Below are positions 36,514 through 45,179 of a stretch of 64,000 nucleotides of DNA, one piece after another. Location: the NCBI RefSeq assembly GCF_030539665.1, contig NZ_JAUNXR010000001.1:100667-164666 (forward strand), in the 5' to 3' direction. How positions within the stretch are numbered: position 1 is the first letter of the stretch; every line of letters begins with the position of its first letter. The notes under the pieces are model-generated. The model ran no database searches, was not told where the DNA came from, and worked only from the letters and a program-made list of their open reading frames with translations. This DNA is from Methanobrevibacter sp. GTDB lineage: Archaea > Methanobacteriota > Methanobacteria > Methanobacteriales > Methanobacteriaceae. A program made the translations under genes and the position numbers.

Positions 36514-38457
36514 AAGGGAATTTCCAACAACGATTAGGGTAATTCCCATATCTCCTATTAAAACAGCTTCCCAAAGATTGATGCATCCTGCGACTCCAAG
36601 AATCATCAATGCTATTTTTACAATTAAACAGAAAGCAACATTGAACTTAATTTTGCTCATTGTTCTACGAGCTAATTTAATTAAAAGTACTATTTTGGAC
36701 AGTTTGTCCTCAAGCAAAACAATATCTGCTGTTTCAATAGCTACATCTGCTCCTTCAAGACCCATTGCAATACCTACATTGGCCATAGCTAGTGAAGGAG
36801 TATCGTTAACCCCATCACCAACCATCGCCACATCCCCGTATTTTTCAACGGACTCTTCAACTATTTTTACCTTATCCTCTGGAAGTAAGTCAGCATAATA
36901 GTTATCCAAATCGAGTTTGTCGGCTACTTTTTCTGCAGTATTTTCATTGTCTCCCGTAATCATTGCGGTTTTTATATCAAGTTTTTTAAGGGAATCAATT
37001 GTGGATTTACTTTCAGGCCTTATTTTGTCAGTAAGTGTAATCAAACCTAAAACTTCCTTTTCAGTCCCGATTAACACTTCAGTACCATTATTCACAGAAA
37101 TATTGCTGTTGAATAAAGTTTTTTTCCCGATGTAATAGGTTATATTATTTATAGTTCCCTTCAGACCTTTTCCAGCTATTGATTCGAAATTTTCAACATT
37201 TAAAAGTTTTATATTGTTTTCGCGCCTATATTCATTAAATGTATTTGCAATAGGATGGCTGGATTGGGCTTCAATTGAACATGCTATCTCAACAAGTTCT
37301 TCTTCAGTGTAATCGGAATTGCTGTTTATTTCATTGATTTTCAGATTGCCTTCTGTTAAAGTTCCTGTTTTATCAAATAGGATTTCTCTAATTCTTGAAA
37401 GTTCCTCTATGAATTCCCCACCTTTTATGATAATTCCATTTTTTGTACCTTTGGTAATTGCAGATACTATTGAAACAGGGGTGGAGATTACAAGTGCACA
37501 AGGACAAGCGATTACAAGCAATGTAAGTGCCCTATAGGTCCATTCATAGATTGAATAGCCTAATATTGCTGGTATGATAGCAACCAAAATGGCTAAAACC
37601 ACTACAATTGGAGTATAAACTTCTGCAAATCTATCAATAAATAAATCAATCTTCGCCTTATTTTCCTCTGAATTCTTTATCAGGTCAATAATTTTTGCAA
37701 ATATGGTATCTCCAGATTCCTTTGTTACCTCTATTTCCAGATATCCGTCTTCATTTATTGTTGAAGCATAAACCTCATCGTTAATTGTTTTTGATACTGG
37801 AACGCTCTCTCCTGTAATTGATGCCTGATTTACAGAACTTTGACCTTTCACTATTATTCCGTCTATTGGAATTTTATCTCCCGGTTTTACAACAACAATG
37901 TCTCCTATTTTCAAATCCTTAACTGCTTTTTCATGTTCGTGGTCACCATGCTTGATCATTGCAGTGTCAGGGGTTAGTTTCACTAAGTTAAATATTGAAC
38001 TTTTGGATTTGTTTAGGGAATATTCTTCCAAATATTCTCCAAGGTAGAATAAAACCATCAATAGAGCTCCTTCTTCTCCAGATCCTAAAAGAAATGCTCC
38101 CACTGTAGCTATTGTAACTAGAAATTGGATTTTTACATGTCCATGACTTGCCTGCTTCAAACCATAAATGATTATGTCTTTTCCAACGGATATTGCGGCT
38201 ATTAAAAATATTATTTGACTTATTAGGTCATTTGTGGGATAGATTAATTCAGTTAAATATCCGATTCCGATTATTATCAAACCAGCTACAAATATTAATA
38301 ATGGTTTTTTAGATTGCTTTTCTTCTTCGTCGATATTTTCAAGAATTGATCCATCACAGCATGCACACCCTCCCTCTGAGGAACAGCTATCCTCTTCATG
38401 ATGATGGTGTTCATGTTTATGGTGGTGTTCGTGTTCATGATTATGTTCATGGCTCAT
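36499..38457 (-). CDS. zntA: Zinc/cadmium-exporting P1B-2 type ATPase
   Basis: 652 aa. Instead of an HMA domain the N-terminus is a His-rich segment (about 20 residues of alternating His, Glu and Lys) followed by a cysteine cluster (CSSEGGCACCDG). The ATPase core has CPCALVISTP, DKTGTLTEG and VGDGVNDTP. A lysine in TM7 (FNVAFCLIVKIALM) and an Asp-Gly-type TM8 (EAVLIGDMGITLIVVGN) are the P1B-2 signature for Zn(II), Cd(II) or Pb(II). It overlaps the upstream ArsR-family repressor gene by 11 bases, forming a two-gene resistance operon. Confidence 0.94.
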   Translation of the reverse strand: MSHEHNHEHEHHHKHEHHHHEEDSCSSEGGCACCDGSILENIDEEEKQSKKPLLIFVAGLIIIGIGYLTELIYPTNDLISQIIFLIAAISVGKDIIIYGLKQASHGHVKIQFLVTIATVGAFLLGSGEEGALLMVLFYLGEYLEEYSLNKSKSSIFNLVKLTPDTAMIKHGDHEHEKAVKDLKIGDIVVVKPGDKIPIDGIIVKGQSSVNQASITGESVPVSKTINDEVYASTINEDGYLEIEVTKESGDTIFAKIIDLIKNSEENKAKIDLFIDRFAEVYTPIVVVLAILVAIIPAILGYSIYEWTYRALTLLVIACPCALVISTPVSIVSAITKGTKNGIIIKGGEFIEELSRIREILFDKTGTLTEGNLKINEINSNSDYTEEELVEIACSIEAQSSHPIANTFNEYRRENNIKLLNVENFESIAGKGLKGTINNITYYIGKKTLFNSNISVNNGTEVLIGTEKEVLGLITLTDKIRPESKSTIDSLKKLDIKTAMITGDNENTAEKVADKLDLDNYYADLLPEDKVKIVEESVEKYGDVAMVGDGVNDTPSLAMANVGIAMGLEGADVAIETADIVLLEDKLSKIVLLIKLARRTMSKIKFNVAFCLIVKIALMILGVAGCINLWEAVLIGDMGITLIVVGNSLLLAK

Positions 38458-38797
38458 ATTCTTCCCCCTCTTTTATGATTTCAAGTATCTTGTCATCAAT
38501 TAATTTATAGAAAATTTGTTTATTTTCTTTTCTAAATTTTACAATATTTGCATTTCTCAAATGTCTTAATTGATGCGAAACGCTTGATTGGCTCATATCT
38601 AATAATAGGGATAGTTCACAAACACATAATTCGCCATATTTCAATGCCAAAATTATTTTTATCCTATTTGGATCTCCCAATATTTTGAATAAGTCACATG
38701 TTTTTTGGATTAAATCATCATTTTTCATTTTTTGTGAAATTTCATCTAGTAGTTCTGATCGTATACTTTTAATTTCACATATATCATGGGAACTCAT
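38447..38797 (-). CDS. ArsR/SmtB-family metal-responsive repressor
   Basis: 116 aa winged helix. The core is CDLFKILGDPNRIKIILALKYGELCVCELSLLLDMSQSSVSHQLRHLRNANIV. The ELCVCEL pair of cysteines in the alpha3 region plus the N-terminal Cys (HDICEIKS) resemble the alpha3N site of CadC, suggesting Cd/Pb/Zn sensing. It is expected to repress itself and the adjacent ATPase until metal binds. The start codon overlaps the candidate operator. Confidence 0.93.
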   Translation of the reverse strand: MSSHDICEIKSIRSELLDEISQKMKNDDLIQKTCDLFKILGDPNRIKIILALKYGELCVCELSLLLDMSQSSVSHQLRHLRNANIVKFRKENKQIFYKLIDDKILEIIKEGEEYEP

Positions 38798-38823
38798 ATG
38801 AACATATATTCATATGAACATAT
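38796..38823 (-). promoter_or_regulatory. Candidate operator of the ArsR/SmtB-type repressor
   Basis: ATATGAACATATATTCATAT (38796-38815) is an imperfect inverted repeat of the SmtB/CadC kind, and the half CATATGAACATAT occurs twice in direct orientation (38795-38807 and 38811-38823). It overlaps the start codon of the repressor gene, so binding would block the promoter or a very short leader. Confidence 0.65.
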
Positions 38824-38877
38824 TTAAACTTTTTGTAAAAAGAGTATTTGATACAATTTTTAATTTTTATAAAAAAA

Positions 38878-38951
38878 CGGACTTGGAGGGATTTGAACCC
38901 TCGATCTTAAGATTAGGAGTCTTACGCCCTTCCAGACTAGGCTACAAGCCC
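38878..38951 (-). tRNA. tRNA-Arg (anticodon CCT)
   Basis: A 74-base cloverleaf on the minus strand. The acceptor is GGGCTTG/CAAGTCC (one G-U), the anticodon stem TAAGA/TCTTA encloses CTCCTAA, and the T arm is GAGGG-TTCAAAT-CCCTC. The discriminator base is G. Anticodon CCT reads AGG. No intron and no encoded CCA. Confidence 0.95.
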
Positions 38952-39009
38952 ATTAAATTCTATTAAATTGCTGTTTAAGAAAAAAATTTTAAAAAAAGAT
39001 TAAGGTAAG

Positions 39010-39083
39010 CGGACCCGCCGGGATTTGAACCCGGGGTCTTCGGATTAGAAGTCCGACGCCCTATCCAGCTAGGCTACGGGCCC
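39010..39083 (-). tRNA. tRNA-Arg (anticodon TCT)
   Basis: A 74-base cloverleaf on the minus strand. The acceptor is GGGCCCG/CGGGTCC, the anticodon stem TCGGA/TCCGA encloses CTTCTAA, and the T arm is CCGGG-TTCAAAT-CCCGG. Anticodon TCT reads AGA, the main arginine codon in AT-rich genomes. It lies 58 bp upstream of the tRNA-Arg(CCT) gene on the same strand and could be co-transcribed with it. Confidence 0.95.
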
Positions 39084-39186
39084 TACATTACAGTATTATT
39101 AATTTATGATGTTAGTAGTATATAAATTTAATGGTTTTCTTTTTAAAAATAATATTTGGAGGATTTAATCCTCTCAATTAATTTTA

Positions 39187-39675
39187 TTATCCACCAGCAC
39201 CTTCGATAATTTGTCCACTAAAGGAAACCAACATGTATCCAACTTGTTTTCCAGCATCATTTATAATTGGAACATTCCATCCATTTGATGTTTTTACAGG
39301 AGTTCCAGCATGGCATCCTTGTTGTAAAATGTGGTCTTCAACAATTTTTTGTGCTTGAACATCACTTATTCCACTGCTTGGTGTTGGTTTAGGTTTTGGT
39401 GTTACGTGTGATCCACTTCCAGATCCACTGCCTGAGCCGCTTCCGGATCCACTTCCGGATCCTGTACCAGAACCGCTTCCGGATCCTGTACCGGTTTCAA
39501 TATGTATTCCACTATTATTACTATGATTTAATCCGTTGCTTTCTCCGCCATCAGAACCCATGCCTGCTAAATCTGAGAAAACAGCATTATCACTATTTGT
39601 CAATCCATATGCAGCTACTCCTGCAGCAATACAAACTACTATAATAATAGAAATAATTACATTAGATTTTTCCAT
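39187..39675 (-). CDS. Membrane-anchored protein with Gly-Ser linker and PepSY-like C-terminus
   Basis: 162 aa. One N-terminal membrane helix (VIISIIIVVCIAAGVAAYGL) anchors it, with the rest outside. The middle is a long Gly-Ser repeat, about 14 GS units with a few Thr, then a proline stretch (TPKPKPTPSS). The last 60 residues (DVQAQKIVEDHI, then GWNVPIIND and GKQVGYMLVS) have the helix-then-strands form of PepSY domains and one cysteine. The function is unknown. TGAGGTGAGAT is the ribosome binding site. Confidence 0.7.
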   Translation of the reverse strand: MEKSNVIISIIIVVCIAAGVAAYGLTNSDNAVFSDLAGMGSDGGESNGLNHSNNSGIHIETGTGSGSGSGTGSGSGSGSGSGSGSGSGSHVTPKPKPTPSSGISDVQAQKIVEDHILQQGCHAGTPVKTSNGWNVPIINDAGKQVGYMLVSFSGQIIEGAGG

Positions 39676-39790
39676 TTTAATCTCACCTCACAATTTGGGA
39701 TTGTAAATTAAAATACATTAGTGTCTATGTTTAACTTTATACTTAAAATTATTCATTTTACATAATTCATTGTTTTCAAACAAAATAATT

Positions 39791-39806
39791 TTTAGGTATA
39801 CCTAAA
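39791..39806 (+). promoter_or_regulatory. Iron-box-type palindrome 1, upstream of the Cys microprotein
   Basis: TTTAGGTATACCTAAA is a perfect 16-bp palindrome and is followed at once by a TATA element (CTTTATATAC, 39807-39816). It resembles DtxR/IdeR-family operators (TTAGG...CCTAA). The operator sits where the BRE would be, so binding should prevent initiation. Confidence 0.75.
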
Positions 39807-39839
39807 CTTTATATACTATTAAGTATAACAGTATATGTG

Positions 39840-40033
39840 ATGATGAAAATTATGATTGTAATTTAATCATCGCTGTGATAGAAACAAAGAAATAAACTCC
39901 ATATATTAAATTAGTCTATCTCTCTCTTCTAATTTAATATAAAAAATATAACTACCTGAAATTAAATAATTCTGCCATTATTTAATTTCTTCCATATTGG
40001 ATTTTTCCTCAATATTTTTTATTAAGTGATATC
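39840..40033 (+). promoter_or_regulatory. Structured leader with tandem perfect hairpins before the Cys microprotein
   Basis: From a predicted start near 39836 the leader is about 195 bases. It contains two perfect hairpins. ATATTAAATTAG pairs with CTAATTTAATAT (39903-39914 and 39929-39940, loop of 14). GAAATTAAATAAT pairs with ATTATTTAATTTC (39958-39970 and 39977-39989, loop TCTGCC). A smaller 6-bp stem (ATGATT/AATCAT) lies at 39852-39870. The stems are mostly A-T, so stability is moderate. It could be a regulatory leader or a small RNA. Nothing else was seen between 39676 and 40033. Confidence 0.5.
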
Positions 40034-40138
40034 ATGGCTAAAAATTGTACAAGTTGTAAAAACGAAAACAGGGATATCCATCCAGCAAAGAAAGTTGTTA
40101 AAAAAATTTTCAACTTTTTCTTTGGATGTTGTAAATAA
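40034..40138 (+). CDS. 34-residue cysteine-containing microprotein upstream of feoB
   Basis: A 34-codon frame beginning MAKNCTSCKNENRDIHPAKK and ending in a hydrophobic-aromatic stretch with a Cys pair (KIFNFFFGCCK). AAGTGAT precedes the ATG at good spacing. The CxxC near the start and CC at the end could bind iron or another metal. It lies between iron box 1 and the two boxes of feoB, so it is likely iron-regulated. It may be a small Feo accessory, in the sense that FeoC and Cys-rich FeoB-associated peptides accompany FeoB in bacteria; homology to those is not claimed. Confidence 0.65.
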   Translation: MAKNCTSCKNENRDIHPAKKVVKKIFNFFFGCCK

Positions 40139-40196
40139 TTATCAATTCTTTTATTTTTTATTTTTTTTATTTTTCATGATTATATCTGATATTAAA

Positions 40197-40264
40197 TTTA
40201 GGTATGCCTAAATATTTATATATTAGAAATTTATAATATAATTATATGTTTAGGCTTACCTAAA
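40197..40264 (+). promoter_or_regulatory. Iron boxes 2 and 3 flanking the feoB promoter
   Basis: TTTAGGTATGCCTAAA (40197-40212) and TTTAGGCTTACCTAAA (40249-40264) lie 52 bp apart on either side of a TATA element (ATATTTATATATTA). The first covers the BRE and the second lies near the predicted transcription start, a double-lock arrangement. Confidence 0.75.
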
Positions 40265-40311
40265 TTTGTAAGAATAAGCATTTTTTATTATATGATATGG
40301 GAGAATACGTG

Positions 40312-42327
40312 ATGAACGAATTTATTATTGGATTGGCTGGTAATCCAAACGTTGGTAAAACAACTGTATTTAACCAGTTGACCGGTATGCATCAACATGT
40401 AGGAAATTGGCCAGGCAAAACTGTAGAAAAAGCTGAAGGTCATTTCAATTTCGACGACATACGTTTTGATGTTATTGATTTACCGGGAAATTATTCATTA
40501 AGTGCTCATTCAATTGAAGAAATTGTTTCAAGGGACTTCATTGTAGATGAGAACTCTGATGTTATTATAAATGTGGTTGATGCAGCCAATCTTGAAAGAA
40601 ATTTATATTTAACCGTACAGATGATGGAATTAGATGCTAATATTGTATTGGCTCTAAATATGAATGATTTTGCAAAGAAAAAAGAGCATTATATTCAAAT
40701 TAAGGAAATGAGTGAACTATTGGGATTTCCTGTAATTGAGATTAATGCAAGAAACAAAGATGGATTTGATGAGCTATTAAAAACAGTTAAAAAACAGGCA
40801 AAAAATCCAATTCATACAAGTAAAAAATTGGTTTATGGTGAGGAATTAGGTGAACATTTAGTGGACATTCAATCTTTAATCGAAAAAGATAAGTCTTTAA
40901 ATGGAATTCCTTCCTTCTGGACAGCTATTAAATTACTTGAAAATGACGAAATCATCGTTGAAAAAGTAGAAAATGCCCCTTGCGGTAAGGCAATAATGAG
41001 GGAAGTTAAAAAAGTTAAAAAACATCTAAAGGGAATTTTCAATGAACCTCCTGAAGAAATTATTGCCAACGCCCGTTATGCATTTATTGATGGGCTCATT
41101 AAAGAAACAGTATCCAAGCCTTCAGTTGAAAAACCAACTTTAACTGATAAAATTGATAAAATTGTAACAAATAGGATTTTAGGAATTCCAATATTCTTAG
41201 GTATATTGTATGTTCTGTTCCAGTTAGTATTTACTGTAGGTGCACCTTTCCAAGATCTTCTAGGGGAAGGTTTTGACTTTTTAAAGGAATGGATAATATC
41301 AACTTTTGGTGAAACATTTGTTTCATCATTAATCGCGAATGGTATTATTGATGGTGTTGGAAGTGTATTTTCATTTTTACCGCAGATTGTGTTGATGTTT
41401 TTATTTATTAGTATTCTTGAAGATAGTGGTTATCTTGCAAGGGCTGCATTTGTTATGGATCGTGTGATGCATAAGCTTGTAGGGCTTCATGGTAAAGCTT
41501 TCATTCCTATGATTTTAGGATTTGGATGTGGGGTTCCAGGTATTATGGCAACTAGAACAATGGAAAACGAATCTGATCGTCTTTTAACAATGATGATTTT
41601 GCCTTTCATGTCTTGTTCTGCAAGATTGCCTGTGTATGCATTATTTATAGCTGCATTCTTTACAGCAAATCAGGGAGAAATATTATTTTCAATATATTTG
41701 ATTGGAATAGCTGTGGCAATTATGGTCGCATTTATTCTTAAAAGAACAATGTTTAAAGGAATGTCTTCTCCTTTTGTAATGGAACTTCCATCTTATAAGG
41801 TACCTTCAGTTAAAGGTGTGCTATTGCATACATGGGAAAAGGTAAGAGGTTTCATTAAAAAGGCAGGAACAATTATCCTTGCTGCTGCAATCATAATCTG
41901 GATTTTGAGTAGTATTCCTATGGGTGTTGAATATGGTACTCAGGAAAGTGTAATGGGTCAAATAGGTACCATAATATCTCCAATATTTGCACCGTTAGGT
42001 TTTGGAGAATGGCAACCATCTGTAGCATTACTATTCGGTGTAGTTGCTAAGGAGGTGGTTGTAAGTACTATGGGTACGCTGTTTGGCGTAGATGCCGAGG
42101 GAGCAGGAATGCTAACTGCTATGCATGGAGTGTTCACACCGTTAACAGCATTCGTATTCATGATCTTTGTATTGCTTTATGTTCCATGTTTTGCGGCTTT
42201 AGGTACAATAAAACAAGAAACAAATGGTTGGAAATGGCCATTAACAATGGTTTTAATAACAACCGTAACAGCATATGTGGTTTCATTTATAATTTATCAC
42301 ATTGGTCTGTTTATAGGATTCACGTAG
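40312..42327 (+). CDS. feoB: Ferrous iron transporter FeoB (copy 1)
   Basis: About 671 aa. The N-terminal G domain has G1 GNPNVGKTT, the switch region [11 protein letters not shown]3 DLPGNYSL and G4 NMND, followed by a helical GDI-like part. The membrane domain carries the two Gate regions with [41 protein letters not shown] and later [13 protein letters not shown]; the Cys in GCGVPG and PCF are typical. An ATG at 40297 could add five residues, but alignment with copy 2 (both then 671 aa, [16 protein letters not shown]) supports 40312. Controlled by iron boxes 2 and 3. Confidence 0.97.
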   Translation: MNEFIIGLAGNPNVGKTTVFNQLTGMHQHVGNWPGKTVEKAEGHFNFDDIRFDVIDLPGNYSLSAHSIEEIVSRDFIVDENSDVIINVVDAANLERNLYLTVQMMELDANIVLALNMNDFAKKKEHYIQIKEMSELLGFPVIEINARNKDGFDELLKTVKKQAKNPIHTSKKLVYGEELGEHLVDIQSLIEKDKSLNGIPSFWTAIKLLENDEIIVEKVENAPCGKAIMREVKKVKKHLKGIFNEPPEEIIANARYAFIDGLIKETVSKPSVEKPTLTDKIDKIVTNRILGIPIFLGILYVLFQLVFTVGAPFQDLLGEGFDFLKEWIISTFGETFVSSLIANGIIDGVGSVFSFLPQIVLMFLFISILEDSGYLARAAFVMDRVMHKLVGLHGKAFIPMILGFGCGVPGIMATRTMENESDRLLTMMILPFMSCSARLPVYALFIAAFFTANQGEILFSIYLIGIAVAIMVAFILKRTMFKGMSSPFVMELPSYKVPSVKGVLLHTWEKVRGFIKKAGTIILAAAIIIWILSSIPMGVEYGTQESVMGQIGTIISPIFAPLGFGEWQPSVALLFGVVAKEVVVSTMGTLFGVDAEGAGMLTAMHGVFTPLTAFVFMIFVLLYVPCFAALGTIKQETNGWKWPLTMVLITTVTAYVVSFIIYHIGLFIGFT

Positions 42328-42333
42328 AAATTT

Positions 42334-42355
42334 AAAATACTCTTTTGAGTATTTT
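42334..42355 (+). terminator. Hairpin terminator after feoB copy 1
   Basis: AAAATACTC and GAGTATTTT form a perfect 9-bp stem with loop TTTT, ending in a T-rich stretch. It lies 6 bp past the feoB stop codon. Confidence 0.65.
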
Positions 42356-42386
42356 ACTTTTCATTAATTTAAAGGAGGTGATTTTG

Positions 42387-42431
42387 GTGCGTAGTAACAG
42401 CGGTATTCGTGGAGCTAAAGTTCCTAAATAA
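42387..42431 (+). CDS. Possible 14-residue microprotein with a perfect ribosome binding site
   Basis: AAAGGAGGTGAT at 42371-42382, a full match to the expected 16S rRNA anti-Shine-Dalgarno, precedes a GTG-started frame MRSNSGIRGAKVPK and stop TAA. An in-frame TTG directly before the GTG is an alternative start. The peptide is basic (two Arg, two Lys) and has no cysteine. It lies just after the feoB copy 1 terminator and before copy 2, so expression would depend on read-through or an unseen promoter. The sequence fact is the strong site; the coding role is inference. Confidence 0.45.
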   Translation: MRSNSGIRGAKVPK

Positions 42432-42562
42432 TCATTATTTTTGTTTACAATCATTCAATGATTGTAGTTCTTATTTTATTTATAAAAACCCATTATTTTC
42501 AATGTTTAATTTGCTTTTTTTTCTTAGTGTTTATATACTAATAATTATAATATATAATGTAG

Positions 42563-42578
42563 TTTAGGTTTTCCTAAT
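42563..42578 (+). promoter_or_regulatory. Iron box 4 at the promoter of feoB copy 2
   Basis: TTTAGGTTTTCCTAAT, matching the TTTAGG-N4-CCTAAA pattern at all but the last base. It lies about 25 bp after the TATA-like GTTTATATAC, near the expected transcription start and 25 bp before the start codon of feoB copy 2. Confidence 0.7.
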
Positions 42579-42602
42579 TATTAGATAATGGGGGTTTAAT
42601 TA

Positions 42603-44618
42603 ATGAGAGAGTTAATTGTTGGATTGGCTGGTAATCCAAATGTAGGTAAAACAACTGTTTTCAACCAATTAACTGGTATGCATCAACATGTTGGAAATTG
42701 GCCCGGAAAAACTGTAGAGAAGGCAGAAGGTCATTTTGAATATGATGGCGTTAAATTTGATATTGTTGATTTGCCAGGTAATTATTCATTAAGCGCTCAT
42801 TCAATTGAAGAAATAGTATCTAGGGACTTCATAGTTGATGAGAGTTCGGATGTTATTATAAACGTTGTAGATGCCGCCAATCTTGAAAGGAATTTGTATT
42901 TGACAGTCCAAATGATGGAATTGGATGCTAATCTTATTTTAGCTTTAAATATGAATGATTTCGCAAAAAGAAAAGAGCATTATATTAACATTGATTTAAT
43001 GAGTGAATTGTTGGGTTTTCCAGTCATCGAAATTGATGCAAAACATAAAGAAGGCTTTGATGAGCTATTAAAAACAACAATTCATCAAGCTAATCATCCG
43101 GTTCATAGTTCTAAAAAATTGGTTTATGGAGATGAATTGAAAGAACATTTGGGGGATATTCAGGACTTGATTGAACAAGATCATGTGTTGTCTGATGTTC
43201 CTTCATTATGGGTAGCTATTAAATTGCTTGAAAATGATGAAATCATTGTTGATAAGGTTAAGAATGCACCTCATGGAAAAATCATCATGGATGAAGTAAA
43301 AAAAGTTGACAAGCATTTATATGATATTTTTAAGGAAGATGGTGAAGAAATTATTGCGAATGCCCGTTATGCATTTATTGATGGGCTTGTAAAAGAGGTT
43401 GTTTCAAAGCCAGATATTGAAAAACCATCAAGGACTGATAGAATTGATAATATTGTTACTAATAGAATTTTAGGTATTCCAATATTTTTAATTATTTTGT
43501 ATTGCATGTTTCAAATAGTGTTTAGTGTAGGAGCTCCTTTCGAGTATCTTATTAATCAAGGCTTTGATGCTGCAGGACGGTTCATTATTTCAAACTTTGG
43601 AAACACCATTACCACATCATTTTTGGTTGATGGACTTATTGGTGGTGTAGGTGGTGTTGTTATTTTCCTTCCACAAATTGCTTTGATGTTTTTGGTAATC
43701 AGTATTCTAGAGGATAGTGGTTATCTTGCAAGGGCCGCATTTGTTATGGATCGTGTGATGCATAAGCTTGTTGGGCTCCATGGTAAGGCTTTCATCCCTA
43801 TGATTTTGGGATTTGGGTGTGGTGTGCCTGGAATTATGGCAACCAGGACTATGGAAAACGAATCTGATCGTCTTTTAACAATGATGATTATTCCATTCAT
43901 GTCCTGTACTTCAAGATTGCCCGTTTATGCTTTGTTTATTGCGGCCTTTTTCACTGCTTATCAGGGACAAATGCTATTTGCAATATATCTGATCGGTATT
44001 TTAATAGCGATTATTGTTGCATTCATTCTTAAAAGAACAATATTTAAGGGGATGTCTTCTCCATTTGTTATGGAACTTCCATCATATAAGATTCCGTCTC
44101 TTAAGGGAGTTTTGTTGCATACTTGGGAGAAAACTAAGGATTTCCTTAAAAAAGCAGGTAGTATTATTCTCGTTGCATCAATCATAATTTGGATTTTGGG
44201 TTATTTCCCTCTCGGTGTTCAATATGCTGATCATCAAAGTTTGATAGGGCAGTTAGGTAGTTTTATAGCTCCAATTTTTGCTCCTTTAGGATTTGGTCAA
44301 TGGGAACCAACAGTGGCTTTATTGTTCGGTATTGTTTCTAAAGAGGTAGTTATAGGAACTTTCAGTGCACTTTTCGGTTCAGCCAGCGGAGGTATTGGTA
44401 TAGAAACAGCTATTCATACAATATTTACTCCGTTAACAGCATTCGTCTTCATGATTTTCGTATTGCTTTATGTGCCATGTTTTGCTACATTGGCAACAAT
44501 AAAACAGGAAACAAATAGTTGGAAATGGCCTATTGTGATGGTTATGATTACAACCGGAACTGCTTATATTGTTTCATTCATTATATACCACATAGGTTTG
44601 TTTATAGGATTTACGTAA
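42603..44618 (+). CDS. feoB: Ferrous iron transporter FeoB (copy 2)
   Basis: 671 aa, colinear with copy 1 and very similar to it throughout; the first 120 residues differ at only a few positions. All G-domain motifs ([21 protein letters not shown]) and the membrane Gate motifs are intact. Differences concentrate in the GDI region (residues 180-260) and in the loops between membrane helices. This looks like a tandem duplication followed by some divergence. GGGGGTTT precedes the ATG. It may differ from copy 1 in affinity or timing of expression. Confidence 0.97.
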   Translation: MRELIVGLAGNPNVGKTTVFNQLTGMHQHVGNWPGKTVEKAEGHFEYDGVKFDIVDLPGNYSLSAHSIEEIVSRDFIVDESSDVIINVVDAANLERNLYLTVQMMELDANLILALNMNDFAKRKEHYINIDLMSELLGFPVIEIDAKHKEGFDELLKTTIHQANHPVHSSKKLVYGDELKEHLGDIQDLIEQDHVLSDVPSLWVAIKLLENDEIIVDKVKNAPHGKIIMDEVKKVDKHLYDIFKEDGEEIIANARYAFIDGLVKEVVSKPDIEKPSRTDRIDNIVTNRILGIPIFLIILYCMFQIVFSVGAPFEYLINQGFDAAGRFIISNFGNTITTSFLVDGLIGGVGGVVIFLPQIALMFLVISILEDSGYLARAAFVMDRVMHKLVGLHGKAFIPMILGFGCGVPGIMATRTMENESDRLLTMMIIPFMSCTSRLPVYALFIAAFFTAYQGQMLFAIYLIGILIAIIVAFILKRTIFKGMSSPFVMELPSYKIPSLKGVLLHTWEKTKDFLKKAGSIILVASIIIWILGYFPLGVQYADHQSLIGQLGSFIAPIFAPLGFGQWEPTVALLFGIVSKEVVIGTFSALFGSASGGIGIETAIHTIFTPLTAFVFMIFVLLYVPCFATLATIKQETNSWKWPIVMVMITTGTAYIVSFIIYHIGLFIGFT

Positions 44619-44694
44619 ATCCTTTTTTTCTTTTTTTTTTTGATATTTCGAAATATTTATATATGGGTAATTATATAATATAATTTAGTTAAAA

Positions 44695-44732
44695 TTTAGG
44701 TTCTCCTAAACTTTAATTTAGGCATACCTAAA
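44695..44732 (+). promoter_or_regulatory. Iron boxes 5 and 6 at the feoA promoter
   Basis: TTTAGGTTCTCCTAAA (44695-44710) and TTTAGGCATACCTAAA (44717-44732) are 22 bp apart centre to centre, about two helical turns. They lie downstream of the TATA-like TTTATATATG and TTATATAATA and directly before the feoA ribosome binding site. They would block elongation or start-site access. Confidence 0.75.
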
Positions 44733-44752
44733 AATTAAGGAGTTATAATAAA

Positions 44753-44986
44753 ATGGCAACAAAAACTTTATTAGATGCAAAACCAGGTGAGGAAGTAATC
44801 ATTAAATCCCTAAATCATGATGGTGACTCTGACTTAAGAAGACATTTATTGGGTATGGGTTTTGTAAAAGGCTCAAAAATTAAAATGGAAAAAGTGGCAC
44901 CATTGGGAGATCCAGTTAAATTTAAAATTAAAGGATATTCTGTTTGTCTTCGTAAAGAAGAAGCTAAAAACATAGAAATAGAATGA
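44753..44986 (+). CDS. feoA: FeoA family protein
   Basis: 77 aa SH3-like protein that assists FeoB in ferrous iron uptake. The pattern SDLRRHLLGMGFVKGSKIKMEKVAPLGDPVKFKIKGYSVCLRKEEAKNIEI is the classical FeoA sequence. AAGGAGTT gives the ribosome binding site. It has its own promoter with two iron boxes and is followed after 4 bp by a zinc-ribbon gene. Confidence 0.96.
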   Translation: MATKTLLDAKPGEEVIIKSLNHDGDSDLRRHLLGMGFVKGSKIKMEKVAPLGDPVKFKIKGYSVCLRKEEAKNIEIE

Positions 44987-44990
44987 TAAT

Positions 44991-45179
44991 ATGCAATGTA
45001 GAATGTGTGGATTTGAATTTGATGAAAATAATGTTCCAAATAGGGGATGTTCCGGATGCGGAAAACATTGTTCATCAACTGTTCATTGTCCTAATTGTGG
45101 TTATGGTAATACTTTAGACTATGAACAGGAATTTGAATTTATCAAGAAACTGAAAAACAAATTAAAAAGAAAAAGTTAA
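44991..45179 (+). CDS. Small zinc-ribbon protein next to feoA
   Basis: 62 aa with seven cysteines arranged as CRMCGF, GCSGCGKHC and CPNCGYG, enough for one or two metal sites, and a basic C-terminal helix (FIKKLKNKLKRKS). It follows feoA by 4 bp (TGATAATATG) and is therefore iron-regulated with it. It may replace the FeoC function as a cytosolic Cys-rich partner of FeoB; that role is inference. Its 3' end overlaps the convergent cbiO gene by four bases. Confidence 0.75.
   Translation: MQCRMCGFEFDENNVPNRGCSGCGKHCSSTVHCPNCGYGNTLDYEQEFEFIKKLKNKLKRKS

Noticed and set aside
39840..39866. Eight-codon frame MMKIMIVI at the predicted 5' end of the iron-box-1 transcript
   Set aside because: It could be a leaderless peptide, but it is too short to support and overlaps a small stem; kept only as part of the leader.
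40026..40211. 61-codon frame over the microprotein region
   Set aside because: It is read out of frame with the AAGTGAT-preceded 34-codon frame and translates to low-complexity aromatic sequence; the shorter frame has the ribosome binding site and CxxC motif.
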